DNA of 64,000 nt from Venturia oleaginea (lineage: Eukaryota > Ascomycota > Dothideomycetes > Venturiales > Venturiaceae): assembly GCA_013176395.1 (NCBI GenBank), contig JABMLP010000014.1, positions 992,001-1,056,000 on the forward strand. Direction: 5' to 3'. The notes beneath the pieces were generated by a model. That model saw only the letters and a program-made list of their open reading frames with translations. It was not told where the DNA came from and did not search any database. Made by a program: the position numbers and the translations under genes. The stretch's first letter is position 1, and each line of letters starts with the position of its first letter. This document shows, piece after piece, positions 49,956 to 61,870 of the stretch.

Positions 49956-50714
49956 GTGATGTGCTTTTTAGTGACTATTTATTCAAGAAAACACTGTTTG
50001 CTAATGCTGACAACGACAGGTTGGAAAGGAGACATATTTAGTTATATGCTGGTTGCCATTTGCGGGTCAATCTGGAGGCAACGTCGAATGATCCCATGTC
50101 TACTTGATAAGGCTAGCCATGAGATTGCATACTCTGCCTACGAAAATCAATCGCACCACTCGATTGATCAAATCGTTCCCGACGAGAGTCGACCTACCTT
50201 AAACCATCACTCTCAATTCGTTACTGGCAGCAAAGTGACTCTCAGTCCAAGCCTGACAAGGCCGATCAAAGCAGGTGGTCTGTCGACTTGGACCGTATTG
50301 GCAGCGTCGCGCTCCATGATGTCAACGCCGGCCAAATCCAGCCCAGAAAGGGTGCAGAGCACTACTGCTAAGATGTGACATCCAGCTCAAAAGGTCGGGT
50401 TGGTCCCACCACTTTCACACTTCGCCCGAGCATTGATACTAGAACATCGATCCTCCCCTAATCCTAGACCTCATCTGACACTCTTAGCATTAGATCATGG
50501 TATAATCACCACCAGGGATATGTACAGTTGCGATTCCGCTCCCGCTTCCGCTTCCATTTGTCCAAGCAAGAACAATGTAAATCCCAAACGCCGTACAGTT
50601 GACCGTCGTCAACGATGCAATAGGAGAACCTTCTTCTCCCGGTTCTATAAAAGAGTCCGAGTCTCTCTACCAACCCACAGTCCCCGCCTTTTTGCCCTCT
50701 GCTTCCTGGTATTC
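49956..50714. other. Boundary of the accessory island, no supported gene
   Basis: Plus-strand frames here are mainly shadows or unsupported. The region is the 3' flank of VMA16. Confidence 0.35.
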
Positions 50715-51523
50715 TTAGGCGAAATCGTTCGCCTTTCCTGACAGTAACAGTCCAATAATAAGTCCAAATAGACCAAGGACAGAGCTGAAGATCTCAATGA
50801 CCAGGATCTTGACGAATCTTAAAATTGTTAGCCTGATGCTCATAGCACTCATGACCAAACTCACAATGTGGGATCAGCAGCATCCGCCAACGCTGCACTA
50901 CTTCCATTGATGCCGACACTGACACCACAAATCAGGTTGCACATGCCCACGGTCAACCCTGACCAAAACACGGCAAATCCAGTGTAGTAGTTGCTTGCGG
51001 AGTGTACGGCGTCATTGGAGACCGGCGAGATCTTGGAGGTAAAAACGATGGACATGATGACTCCATAGATGGCCACGACCTCGCAAAAAATAATGGAGAT
51101 CAAGTTCTTCGTTCGGATTCGAGGTGCCTTGACGCCACCACCGAGAATCGAGGTTCCCGTGATGAAAATTCCCCTGTCGAAGGTATCAGATCTGGTATCC
51201 CACTATTCCGGCCATAGATTCATTGTCCATACCATGCTGCTCCCACCACCGACAAGCCTATGCAAAGCGCAATGCCCATATCTGCCCACATGTACGGCGA
51301 CACACTTTCGAGGAATGCTCCGACCTGCGGTTGTCCATGTTAGCTAGCGAGATGATAGGGGGATGTCCAAACGTTTCGTACATTAAATTGCTCTCCTTCT
51401 CCATTGAAAAGCATATCTGCATTCTGTTAGCTACTGCCTATCAAGCTCTGAAGCACACGTACAAAGACCTATCACGGTCAAGGCCGACGACGCGCCTCCA
51501 ATTCCATATGTGAGACCTCCCAT
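50715..51523 (-). CDS. VMA16: V-type ATPase proteolipid subunit c''
   Basis: Model: exons 51523-51463, 51416-51382, 51324-51233, 51173-50865 and 50817-50715; 199 aa, against about 210 for yeast Vma16. Typical segments are [55 protein letters not shown] (the buried proton-carrying Glu lies in FCEVV), [38 protein letters not shown] and the final [17 protein letters not shown]. It is a multi-pass subunit of the Vo ring, needed for vacuolar acidification. The second exon is only 35 bp. The gene is head-to-head with TOA2. Confidence 0.93.
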
Positions 51524-51750
51524 CCTGGCTTTGAATCAGGACGTTTCCGGGTGTTGTTTCGTTGTTGGTGTTGTATGGGGAGCTGTAATGTCTGCCGTCT
51601 TTGTGATTGATGATGCTTTGCTCTGTTGCGGCCGGGTCAACTCAAAACGGCCCCGACGCTACCTCGCTCTCACTTCCACCTTACAACTCACCAAGCCCAC
51701 GACAATAAAAGCACAATCCATACCCCAGGATACCAGCAATAGTGCTCAGC
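51524..51750. promoter_or_regulatory. Shared divergent promoter, VMA16 / TOA2
   Basis: 227 bp between the two start codons. It must contain both promoters. No distinctive element was recognised. Confidence 0.55.
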
Positions 51751-52210
51751 ATGGCTACCGGAAAGACAGAGTACTACGAGTTGTACCGCCGAAGCAGGTA
51801 CGCGCCTCTTCCGCGACGTGCGCCATAGGTACTGTCGTCTTTTGACTAACTCTGTTGCCCCAGTCTCGGTAACGCCTTCACAGATGCCCTTGATAACTTT
51901 GTGACCGAAGGAAAGATGTCGCCGCAAGTCGCGATCAAGATGCTTCAGCACTTCGACCGCATAGTGTCTGAGGTTCTGGCAGAGAAGGTCAAGGCCCGCC
52001 TCAGCTTCAAGGTACTGCGCACTATTAAACGCTGAAGCCCAACTGTAACTGACCCGCTTTCAGGGCCATCTCGATACCTATCGCTTCTGCGATGAAGTCT
52101 GGACCTTCATAATCAAAGATATCAACTTCAAGCTCGATAACGCCGTCAACCTCCAATCCGACCGGATCAAGATCGTGGCCATGAATGCGAAGAAGCCTGG
52201 CGAAGCATAG
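51751..52210 (+). CDS. TOA2: TFIIA small (gamma) subunit
   Basis: Model: exons 51751-51797, 51864-52011 and 52064-52210, 113 aa, close to yeast Toa2 (122 aa). The N-terminal helical part is [39 protein letters not shown] and [20 protein letters not shown]. The beta-barrel part is [14 protein letters not shown] and [12 protein letters not shown]. It forms TFIIA with the large subunit and stabilises TBP on promoters. Confidence 0.93.
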
Positions 52211-52965
52211 GACAGAGGATCTTGAAGCAAGCACAAGATTGAGCAAGAGACATACTCCCTCCCTGCCCCGGGAACGGTCACTTATTTACATTGATTTGCA
52301 TTTGCGAATGGCATTGAGTGGTTTTACGGTTTCCGGGTGGCGGGGAGGCAGGTGAGGAATGAGTTTGTCAAGCATTACTTGAATGGCGCCAGCTATTGGT
52401 AGGCAAATGGCTAAAATGAATGGCGAGATACGAAATTGAAATCGACATGGACAAACTATCGTCAATTTCAACTTCAGACATTGCCAGAGACTGTAGAGAA
52501 TCAATCAATTCAAGAGCGATCCGTGGCAAGTCACGTTCGGGAGAGCTTTTCTCGAAGATTGATTCTCTCCTATCAGTTTCGTCCTTCGTTGACTATCTTC
52601 TCCTAAAGAGGTAGCTGTTAGAAACGATGTCTCTCCTTTTGTGGGTGAAGAGGGATAGATAATCGATCCAACGTGGTGTCTCTTGAGAATCAATCCTCCT
52701 TCGTGACATGCAGCTCCTCAATCGATGATTGGTTTCGACAAAAACCTGGAATGATTGAAATTGAATCATCAGAAACTTGATGATATCCTACCTGGGGACC
52801 AATAATTACAAACTATTTCAGTAATGAGTCTGAGACCGAACGTGAACCCAAAGGCTAGTATGAAGTCGTTCAGGTCTATATCGGCCCCACTTAAGACACC
52901 CCTCTACGTCCAATTCGAGTCACCTTTGTGACCTAAACCATCCCAAACCCCGTCATCAAATAATA
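52211..52965. other. Intergenic with inverted 11-bp words
   Basis: GAGAATCAATC occurs at about 52497 and 52684, and its reverse complement GATTGATTCTC at about 52558. Any two could form a hairpin. No gene seen. Confidence 0.4.
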
Positions 52966-55396
52966 ATGCCTCCCTCATCAAACCAAACTCTCCGCGCCGC
53001 AATCCTCATCATCAGCGATACAGCGTTCGCTGAAAACAGTACCGATAAAGCCGGTCCGACATTGCATGAAGTCTTTACTTCCAATTCAGCAACGAGCTGG
53101 GAAGTTGTTGAGACGAAGATTGTGCCGGATGATGTCTTGGAGATTCAGAGGGCTGTTATGGGATGGGCTGATGGTGGGAATGATGAGGTGAATTGTGTTG
53201 TTACGAGTGGGGGGACTGGGTTTGCGAGGAGGGACTTGACGCCGGAGGTGAGTCTTGAATAATCAAGGTCGTAGGAGACGGATTGAATCGGTAGATGAAG
53301 ACATAGGATGGAGCGGATGACTCGATGATTGTAATATTTTCGGGCTGATGGAGTGTAGGCTATTGAACCTCTGCTTCATCGAAAAGCGCCGGGCTTGATG
53401 TATGTCCTCCCTAATGTCCGATAAGCATTTCTGCATGTTGATTCTCTGGTAGACACGGTATGCTCGCTGCTTCTATCGAGATAACTCCTTGTGAGCAACT
53501 CTGAAACTTCAATGTCCGGGAGACGAACTGATGGTACGAAAGTCGCAATGATGTCTCGACCTGTGGCTGGAGTCCGCAATAAGACACTAATTATCACTCT
53601 TCCTGGATCTCCGAAAGGTGCAAAAGAAAATCTCGAGGCTGTAATTAAGCTTTTGCATCATGCTTGTGTGCAAGCTGCTGGTGCTGATTCGAGAAGTATT
53701 CATGCCGGTGGTGTGCAGAAGCTAGAACAGGATGCTGGTGTAGCGAGTTTTATGAGCAAGAGGAATGTCGGTACGTGAAGATCCCATCAGTAAAATCCTC
53801 GTTGGAAAAGACAGATTCATGCTCATAAACAAGGTTCGGATTGCTAATTTCTCTTGCTAGCATCGGCATCGAGTTCTCACTCGCATTCCGATGGTCATTC
53901 TCATGGTCACAGCCACGATCACTCTCACGGCGGCGGCCACCAGATGCCAATAGCGCATACCAAACCCAACGAAAGGCCACAGCAGTCTAACGATCCCTCA
54001 GCGGCACCAACGAGAAGATATCGTAAATCCCCTTATCCCATGCTCTCGGTCGATGAAGCTCTATCACTTATCTCTCAGAATACACCGCTACCTCAACCTA
54101 CCAAAGTGCCAGTGAACGAATCGCTGATCGGATATGTCCTCGCGGAAGATGTCAAGGCCACTGAAGCTGTACCGGCATTTCGAGCAAGTATCGTGGATGG
54201 GTATGCAATCAAGATACCTGAAAATGGTGTCTTCGAAAAAGGAACATATCCAGTCTCTATGATCTCGCATGCGCAGGCCGTTGATCTGCAACCCCTGGAA
54301 GAGGGAAAGGTCGCCAGAATCACGACAGGAGCGCCTCTGCCCCCTGGCGCCGATGCTGTGGTTATGGTTGAGGATACCATTTTGCAGTCGATGACCGAGG
54401 ATGGAAAGGAAGAGAAAGAGATTGAGATTTTGACCTCTGAGATCAAGGCTGGAGAAAATGTAAGGGAGGTTGGCAGCGACGTAGAAGTGGGGACCGTGAT
54501 TTTGAAGAAAGGAGAGGGTGTTAGTGCCGTTGGTGGTGAATTTGGCTTGATGGCTTCTGTGGGCGCGAAAGAGGTCAGCGTGTATAGGAAGCCTGTGATT
54601 GGGATTCTGAGCACAGGAGATGAGATTGTACCGCACGATCGAGAAGGAGGCTTGAAATTGGGAGAAGTTCGAGACACGAATCGACCAACCCTCATGACTG
54701 CAGTGAGAGGCAGTGGTTTCGAAGCCGTAGATCTCGGTATCGTTTCTGATAAGTACGTCTGCCTCGCGTTTAATTCGTTTACACAATCAAACACAACTAA
54801 TATATCTCCCTCATAGACCAGGCGCCCTAGAATCCACCCTCCGCACCTCCCTCCGCAAAGTGGATATCCTCATAACCACCGGCGGCGTCAGCATGGGCGA
54901 ACTCGATCTTTTAAAGCCAACCATCGAGCGTTCCCTCGGCGGCACAATCCACTTTGGCCGCGTCTCCATGAAACCGGGTAAACCAACAACCTTCGCCACC
55001 GTCCCCATCAAGGAATCCCAAAGCGGTGAACGCGAAGATGGTCTCATTTTCTCACTTCCTGGTAACCCGGCTTCAGCAGTTGTAACATTCATGCTATTTG
55101 TGTTGCCGAGTTTGCATCAGTGGGCTGGTGTTGAGCCTCGGGGTTTGACGAGGGTTAAGGTGTTGTTGGGGGAGGATGTGAAGTGTGATGGTGCTAGAGC
55201 GGAGTTTGCGAGGTGTATTGTTAGTGTTGGGAGGGATGGGGTTTTGAGTGCTGTCACGACGAGCGGACAGAGGAGTTCGAGGATTGGAAGTTTCAAGGGA
55301 GCGAATGCTTTGTTGGCTTTGCCTGTTAAGAGTGGGGTTTTGAAGAAAGGGTCGAGTTGCGATGGGTTGATTATGGGGCCTCTGGTTGGGTTGTAG
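52966..55396 (+). CDS. cnxE: Molybdenum cofactor synthesis protein, MogA-MoeA fusion (CnxE/gephyrin type)
   Basis: Model: exons 52966-53247, 53359-53399, 53453-53490, 53543-53770, 53861-54752 and 54817-55396, 686 aa. The N-terminal MogA-like domain adenylylates molybdopterin (AAILIISDTAFAEN, VVTSGGTGFARRDLTPE, HGMLAASIEITPFAMMSRP, ITLPGSPKGAKEN). A linker of about 25 residues is extraordinarily His-rich (HSHSDGHSHGHSHDHSHGGG). The C-terminal MoeA-like domain inserts molybdate (ARITTGAPLPPGADAVVMVE, ILSTGDEIV, TTGGVSMGELDLLK, FSLPGNPASAVVTF). The domain order G-E (MogA first) matches fungal CnxE and animal gephyrin, and is the reverse of plant Cnx1. It is needed for nitrate reductase and other Mo enzymes. 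Confidence 0.93.
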
Positions 55397-55729
55397 AGTT
55401 TAGTGACTAGGAAATGTTGATGGTATAATGTATTTAACGTGACAGCAATTACACATGACAAGCTGTGTTGTACAGCACGCCAAGCTTCTGTCGTCACCAC
55501 CACTCTGGACCTCCCAGTTTCCTTCATTATGACCAACAATGGGCGGTGCGACGATGGATGGTCGGCCTCGGCTCCATCTGCTCCGGGTTGACCGTCTCTA
55601 TAATTCTCGTAGCATAATCTCATCGTCATTCCAAAATTTCTAGCTTCCCGCGCTCCGCTCTGTTCTGCTTGATCACAACATGTAGCATCTCATCCATCAA
55701 TACTCCCTCTTCTCATTCCCCCAGCTAAC

Positions 55730-57456
55730 ATGAAGCCGAGCTTTTTGCGAAAACGACGCGCTGAAGAGTCCGAGAACGCGTCGAGCGATGGCAAGAGTGA
55801 TGAGAAGGCCGAACATGATGGGGGCGAAAATGGTGGAGAGGAACAGCAACCTCCCAAGCCTGTAGGCTTTTGGGACCATCGCTTGCACGCCGTGAGGATG
55901 GAGGCAATGCGAAAGTGGCTTTATACCAGTATATTATCATTTCCATAACATGACCACGCGGGAACTGACAATCGATAGCTGTGGTCCTGATGGTCTTTAT
56001 ACTTTCAGTCCTCTCAATATGTGCGTACCCATGCCATGGACTTGTGGCTTTTTGCTAAAAACTTCTAGATTGGGCTGTCTTCTTTCACCTACCAAAAAAC
56101 CTGCAATCTTTGGTTGTCTATGTTGTCGATTTCGACGGCATTGCCCCTTACGACACGGGAAACGCTCCAGTTGTAGGACCTTTGGTCACGGAACTTACTC
56201 AGCAAATGCTCCAAGCTGAGGTTCACCTTGGATATGGATCCCTTCCACCATCGCGGTTCAACAATGACCCGATACAAGTACGCCAAGCTGTCTACGATTG
56301 GGACTGTTGGGCTGCCATTATCGTGAATCCGAACGCGACCGCCATGCTGTACTCGGCCATCCAGAATGGAAATACGAGCTATGATCCAATGGGCGCCTTG
56401 CAACTGATCTACCAGGACGCTAGAGATGACACGAATTGGTACGACTTTGTATCGCCTCAACTTAACATGTTCATGACCGAGGCCACTTCAATGATTGGAC
56501 AGCGATGGGCACAGATGGTGCTGAGGAATGCTTCGGACCCAACCATTTTGAGAAATATACAAGCTGTGCCGCAAGCACTGAGCCCAGCAGTTGCTTTCTC
56601 CCAGTACAACCTACGACCATTTTATCCGTATGTTACTATTCCGGCTGTTAGTATTGGATTGATCTGTGAGTCTTTCTTGACAGGTCATATTGTTTGAAGG
56701 ATAGCCGACTCGTATAGATCTTATTATCATTTCCTTTTTCTCATTTTCGTTTTACTTGCCTATACACATGAAGTATCTGAAACCCGAAGGTCATCCACCT
56801 GTGAGTCCGCTCAACTTGTATCATATTCCGAGCTAACCTTTTCGCAGCTCCACTTCTACCAGTTGGTTCTCTGGCGATGGCTCGCAACAATAACAGCATA
56901 CCTGTTCCTCTCCCTTGCATATTCCTTCATCTCCATGGCCTTCCAAATTAATTTTACACACACGAATCCTATCACGAGCCACACAGAAGTCACGGATATT
57001 GCTTATGGAAATCCAGTCACCTACGGGCACGGCACATTTGTTGTATACTGGATGCTCAATTTCTGGGGAATGATTGCGCTGGGACTGGCATGCGAGAACG
57101 TCTCGATGGTTGTAGGACAGCCTTGGACTGCGCTTTGGCTCATTTTCTGGGTCATCACGAATGTCTCTACGGCTTTCTACGACATCGATGTTGAACCTCA
57201 CTTCTACTACTGGGGATATGCGTGGCCATTGCACTCTGGTAAGTCTTCATACTTATCACTTTTTGATTCAAACGCTCACACGGTCAATTTAGTTGTTGAA
57301 GGAAGCCGTCAAATTCTCTTCGATCTGCATTCACGCATTGGACTTGACTTCGGAATTTTGATTGCATGGGGCGCCGTCAACACTGCGCTTTTTCCATTCT
57401 GCTGTCGGTTCATGAAGTATAAGAACAACCACGGTCTGCATGAATATTGGGCATAG
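55730..57456 (+). CDS. Sng1-like membrane protein (DUF3533)
   Basis: Model: exons 55730-55928, 55979-56020, 56069-56665, 56718-56800, 56848-57238 and 57293-57456, 491 aa. The N-terminus is acidic and disordered (residues 1-55). A first membrane helix follows (TVVLMVFILSVLSIYWAVFF), then a large non-cytosolic domain starting VVDFDGIAPYDTGNAPVVGP. A cluster of about five hydrophobic helices follows (IIISFFFSFSFYLPIHM ... WLATITAYLFLSLAYSFISM ... VYWMLNFWGMIALGLACENV ... TALWLIFWVITNVSTAFYDI ... FGILIAWGAVNTALFPFCC). This layout and the YWAVFFHLPKNLQSL start match the DUF3533 family that includes yeast Sng1, linked to nitrosoguanidine resistance and plasma-membrane phospholipid asymmetry. Confidence 0.85.
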
Positions 57457-57528
57457 AAGGCTCCCATAATCGCATGGCAATCAAATTGTATGAGTACATA
57501 TAAATAAAATGACTAATCCTGGAGTTTC

Positions 57529-57770
57529 ATGACGTCCGACGTCCCATGCCTGGAGGCCCTGGTGTACATCGTGCGAGGTCAAGACATCACCAAACGCATC
57601 AACAAGCTATCAAAGATTCAGTTCCAGAACCTATCGCTTGAGTTGCGAGAGAAAAATTTGCGGCTACATTCTCGTCGAGAAGGAGACCATTGTACTCAAC
57701 AGGTTATGCATAGTCGACAGCCCCGAAATTTGCAATTCTCACATTCCCTCCCTGGCCCCCAGCCTGACGT
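57529..57770 (+). pseudogene. Truncated F-box-like family copy 1
   Basis: Reads RGQDITKRINKLSKIQFQNL and SLELREK, then in the next frame ICGYILVEKETIVLNRL. The shift falls in an A5 run at about 57650-57656. This matches the core of copies 2 and 3 (QDLT..., LP.ELR.QI.GY.L). Only the core of the domain remains before copy 2 begins. Confidence 0.5.
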
Positions 57771-57838
57771 CTAGGCCACACATAGGTGGAACCAATGAAA
57801 GCGACGTAGACAATAAACCACAACGGAAGAAACTGAAA

Positions 57839-58969
57839 ATGGACGCGTTTGACTCTCCGCAACCACACCCCACACAAAATAACACCGACCTCCAAACCTT
57901 CGCCTTGAAGCGAGCTATAAAGGCACCCCAATTCGGCGTTAAGGCAGGACCTAAGCTTACTCAACTAGATGGCAATTGGAGCGTTGGAAGGCCCCTGAAC
58001 AGACTTGATATCAAACCGCGAATCAGTTCGTTCACTGAGAACTTGGCCAGAATCCAACGGAAAGTCGCGGGAGATCAAAGGATGGTCGATGTTGGAGAGT
58101 CACTCGAGCCTGTTTTGTTCGATGCAGAATCACCCGAGCCGATTCTGGAGGATACCTCTATCATTTTGGCTCGCAGCCTAATGGCTCAGTTGGCACAGAC
58201 CGTAAAGGGCCCTACCTTTCAAAAGCAGCCCCAAGATCTTCCATCATGGGTAAGAAAAGGTCAAGACCTTACCAACGCCTATGTTAAACACCCAGGTGTG
58301 GGACTAATGAATCTCCCCGTCGAGCTCCGATTTCAAATCTTCGGTTATTGTCTGGTTCGAGAGTCGCCGATTCATTGCAGGAAGCTGCCAGACATCTTCT
58401 CCAAAGATGGGACCGTATCTAAGCCTTTCTTCAGCAATTCCCTTGCCCGTTGGCCCCTGCATCCCTTTGGTACCCCATACCGAAAACTATGAGGTACAAG
58501 ACAGAAAGCCTCCTCCTAGTCAGCAAAAAGATTAGCCTCGAAGCAAGGCATGTTCGTATTTGCCATAGACGTTCCACCCACCTTTACAGCAGCGAACCAA
58601 CGCCGTGTTAGGAAATTGCAAATCGTCCTCGCTAAGGTTCGAGGTCGATTTCTATTTATTGAAGACAGGATCAACGGACTTGGACGTCTCAAGCACTTAT
58701 TCGATCGTTTGGTGACGTTGGAAATCAATCTCCAGGTGCGAAAAATCAGCGATGGGTTGAAAGACGTGACGGGATGGGAGGAAGGGCTTCGTCGCCAGTT
58801 GAAGCTTGTGGGTGATTGGGTTCAGGATCTTACTACGGTACGTATCGTTATTGTCGGGACTGTGAAGGAATACCATGTGGTTCGGGGACTCTTGCCTCGC
58901 TATGATGCCAAAGGAAAGTGGAGACTTTCCTACGAATTGAGGGCCCCCTTTCTTCGGAGAGCTGTATGA
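57839..58969 (+). pseudogene. F-box-like family copy 2, two frame breaks
   Basis: ATG at 57839 opens 218 codons with GQDLTNAYVKHPG, then MNLPVELRFQIFGYCLVRES, ending at a stop at 58490-58492 just where the family continues. The next frame carries TESLLLVSKKISLEAR (about 58500-58550). A third carries MFVFAIDVPPTFTAANQRRV and RKLQIVLAKVRGRFLF to a stop at 58969. The order is that of fungal 'DUF7730/2EXR-like' proteins (F-box-like core, then 'LL.vck.i..ear..ly..n.f'). Loss of about 15 codons and two shifts suggest decay. Confidence 0.5.
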
Positions 58970-59284
58970 GGATAGCACGGGCGTTGGATCGCATGTAACT
59001 TTAGAGAGGCAGGAGGTGAGTCTTGAATTCCACCATGTAGGACGCGATATAGGTAAGATATGTTGTAAAGTGTGTACAGGAGGTCGAACAACACTTCCCG
59101 TCTCCCCGGTGATCAGTCCCCCGCGATATCGTAACTATTTCTAATATTCCCTTTGATCAGTAAAGGCAAGACAACCCACAGAGATCCCAAGCAAGTCTCA
59201 AAACGTCTACGTCGTTCTTCGTTGCTTTCAGGCCTGCGTGTCGTTGAAACATTCCTCATATAAACTTCCCCGCCTCGAATACCT

Positions 59285-60449
59285 ATGATGCGCCATTACA
59301 CCACCTCCTCGCTCATTCTAGCATCTTTGAACGACGGAAAACGTAGCCGGTATGAAGCGTCAAGTCATTCCTCCCACCCATCACGAGGAAGTCAAGAAGC
59401 AGGTCGCACACCCAAGAAACCCAGACTGGAACAACACCCACTACCGACCTCACCCGTGAAAGACACCACCCAGAATGAAGACAAAGACTATGTATCAGTA
59501 ATCTCAGCTCGTAAAATTCTACAGGATCTAGCAAGCTACGTCAACGACATCGGCTTCAAGGACCTACCAACCGAACTAAAACAAGTGGTAGCACGAGCCC
59601 AAGACCTCACCAAATTCGTGTCGAAACAGACCAAATTTCGTTTGCTCGATTTTCCCACTGAGCTCCGCCTACAGATATATGGATATATCCTGATCATGGA
59701 CCGTACGGTAATCTTTGACCAGTTGAAGCCTGTCAGGTGTGCGTACGAGGATACGAACGCCCGACGTCCCTCCGATCATGGAGGCGATTTCGTGTGCGCC
59801 TCGAGATTCTGTACGGAGGGCAAGCCCATAAGTCTTCTCACTGTGTGCAAAAATGTCTATTCCGACGCCATTGACATCCTGTACAGGGAAAATGTGTTCC
59901 AACTTTTTGTGACAAGATGGGAGGATCGTGCAGTCTTCGATTGGTTCTCCGACGATTTCAGTTGCTTTTCCGTTTCCAACCGGCAGCGAATCAGACACTT
60001 GAAGTTGATGTTCGAGGGTGGGGAATTTGATTTTCACCGCGCGGTATACACGAATTTATGGCCTCCCGTTCTCCAAGACCTGCAAATATTGAGAATGCTG
60101 GCAAACGACTTGGGTGCTGCATGAATTTCCAAAGATCTAATGATGGACTGGCGGTATGGACTTGGAACTTGGCTTGAGTTTCTCCGTCGCGAAACTCCCT
60201 CATAGCTACTTGTTAACGCCGATCATCAATTTGATGCGGAAACACAGGGATTGTTTGAGAGGTGCTTCGGTGGTCGATGTAGGGAGGCCGGATTTTGTGA
60301 CGGTGGCGATGACTGCAAGTGCTTGTATATGTTCTGCGATTGAGACTGGTAAGGGCGTGTTCGAGAAGGATGGATTGAGCCCAAATTGGCTGTCATTAGC
60401 CAATCCGGCCTATCTAGAGGGGTGTGTTCGATTTAGATGGGCTGGATAA
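59285..60449 (+). pseudogene. F-box-like family copy 3, largest
   Basis: ATG at 59285 opens 279 codons. They comprise a disordered basic N-terminus, AQDLTKFVSKQTKFRLLDFP then TELRLQIYGYILIMDRTVIF, then LLTVCKNVYSDAIDILYREN and VFQLFVTRWEDRAVF, with a TGA at 60122-60124. Frames beyond remain protein-like (MMDWRYGLGTWLEFLRRETP, then in another frame INLMRKHRDCLRGAS ... NPAYLEG to 60449). Either the protein ends at 60124 with a shortened tail or the 3' third has decayed. It is the best candidate of the three for a still-expressed protein. Confidence 0.5.
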
Positions 60450-60946
60450 TGAGAAAAACAAACTAAAAATCCTGATGGACTCGATGGCGTAAGTCAGCGC
60501 GGCTAATCAATTCTAGGCAATTGGAGATCGTAAAAACTGAGCCCTTGAATCCAGCCAACTTTGGCTGGATTCTACAGGTTAGCCGCGAAATCACCTCGAA
60601 CGACAGGATTTTTCAATAATTTCATCTTTTCAGAACACCTGTGGAAGGGTTAGATGGATCGACTTTAGCCGCCGAAGTCCGTCCCATCTAAGCTCAATCC
60701 ATCTTTCTCGAACACGCCCTAAATCGGAAAATGCGCAGAACGTGTAAGGTTAATGGAACAGGAAGTGGGACGGAAAGGTTATCGGAGAAGCTGCGAGCTT
60801 GGGAATTATCCGTATAGTCATTAGCATCGCCGTTCGAAACAGTTCACCAGCGTTCACAGGCTGTGAGGTGTGTGGGAGTTCAACTGTCTTCCATTGTCCT
60901 TCAGGTCGTGAGCGCTGCGTCAGGATCGTTTGACATGCCACTCTAT

Positions 60947-61640
60947 TCAAGCATCTCCCTTCAACTTCTCCTCGATATCATCCAAGTCCTCTGCATCGGT
61001 AATCTCAATGATCTTGTTGACCTCAGCGGTATTTCTCATCAACTCTTTCGCACCAGCATACAACATCCTCATCTCGGCGTTCGTCGTGACGGGGAGGTAG
61101 TAGAGCATTACGTAGGGTACTGAAAGACGTCCTGATGCCTGTGAACAATCAGTCTCTCCTTTATTCCTAGATTGTATCGTCTCGCATGCTAGGCATGGGC
61201 ATGTCGATTGTGAAGGTATTGGTGCGGACGTACGAGTGTAAGCGGGTAGCTCAGCAGTACATATCTCGGGGCATGGTCGGGTAGCTCGTCGGCTATATCC
61301 TGAACCTTGATGTATGTTTCATCATCGGCCTGGGAGATCTCTAGTGTCTTCTTATCGATCTGATCTTGCTTGATGGCTTGTGGTCAGCTTTCGGCCTTTG
61401 CTTAGGGACATAGGAGAGAGGTAGGCTGTACATATTACGGCTTGAGGGTCCTTGGCTCGAGATCTGCCCTATGTTTAGCGAAGTTGGATCGAGGAGAGCG
61501 AGATGCCATACGTGCCAAGCCTAAACTTGCGTAACTTCTCTTTGGTCGGGGTCGAAAAGGTGTACAATCGAGATTCTGATGCCTGTTGAAACTGTGTTGG
61601 TAGTTGCTTCTAAGGAAGGGATGGGGGTGTATGTCACCAT
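60947..61640 (-). CDS. AIM7: Glia maturation factor / AIM7 homologue (ADF-H domain)
   Basis: Model: exons 61640-61638 (ATG only), 61582-61512, 61463-61432, 61376-61234 and 61138-60947, 146 aa. The first exon is just the start codon. The sequence has ASESRLYTFSTPTKEKLRKF, RLGTSRAKDPQAV, IDKKTLEISQ, ELPDHAPRYVLLSYPLTL, SGRLSVPYVMLYYLP and RMLYAGAKELMRNTAEVNKI, all typical of GMF. GMF binds the Arp2/3 complex, promotes actin-branch disassembly and inhibits nucleation. It is head-to-head with the MoCF-domain gene. Confidence 0.92.
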
Positions 61641-61870
61641 GCTGAAAGTACGCCTCCCCGTCTTGAAGCTGGTGTTATGAGTTGTAATGGTGGTGTATTG
61701 AGCGCAACGACGGACAGACAAGAGATGGTGGGGCAGAGAGCTGGATTGGGCAATAGTGGGGGAGACCTGTCGGACGATGATGATGTCTTGCATTTGATGA
61801 GCATCGCCAACCATCGACAAACAGCCACCGCAGCATTAATCCTCCAACAATCGAGTAGACATATTCATAC
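61641..61870. promoter_or_regulatory. Shared divergent promoter, AIM7 / MoCF-domain gene
   Basis: 230 bp between the divergent start codons. Confidence 0.5.

Noticed and set aside
49830..50378. 182-codon plus-strand ORF
   Set aside because: Partly the antisense shadow of Cys/His locus E, no splice structure and unprotein-like composition.
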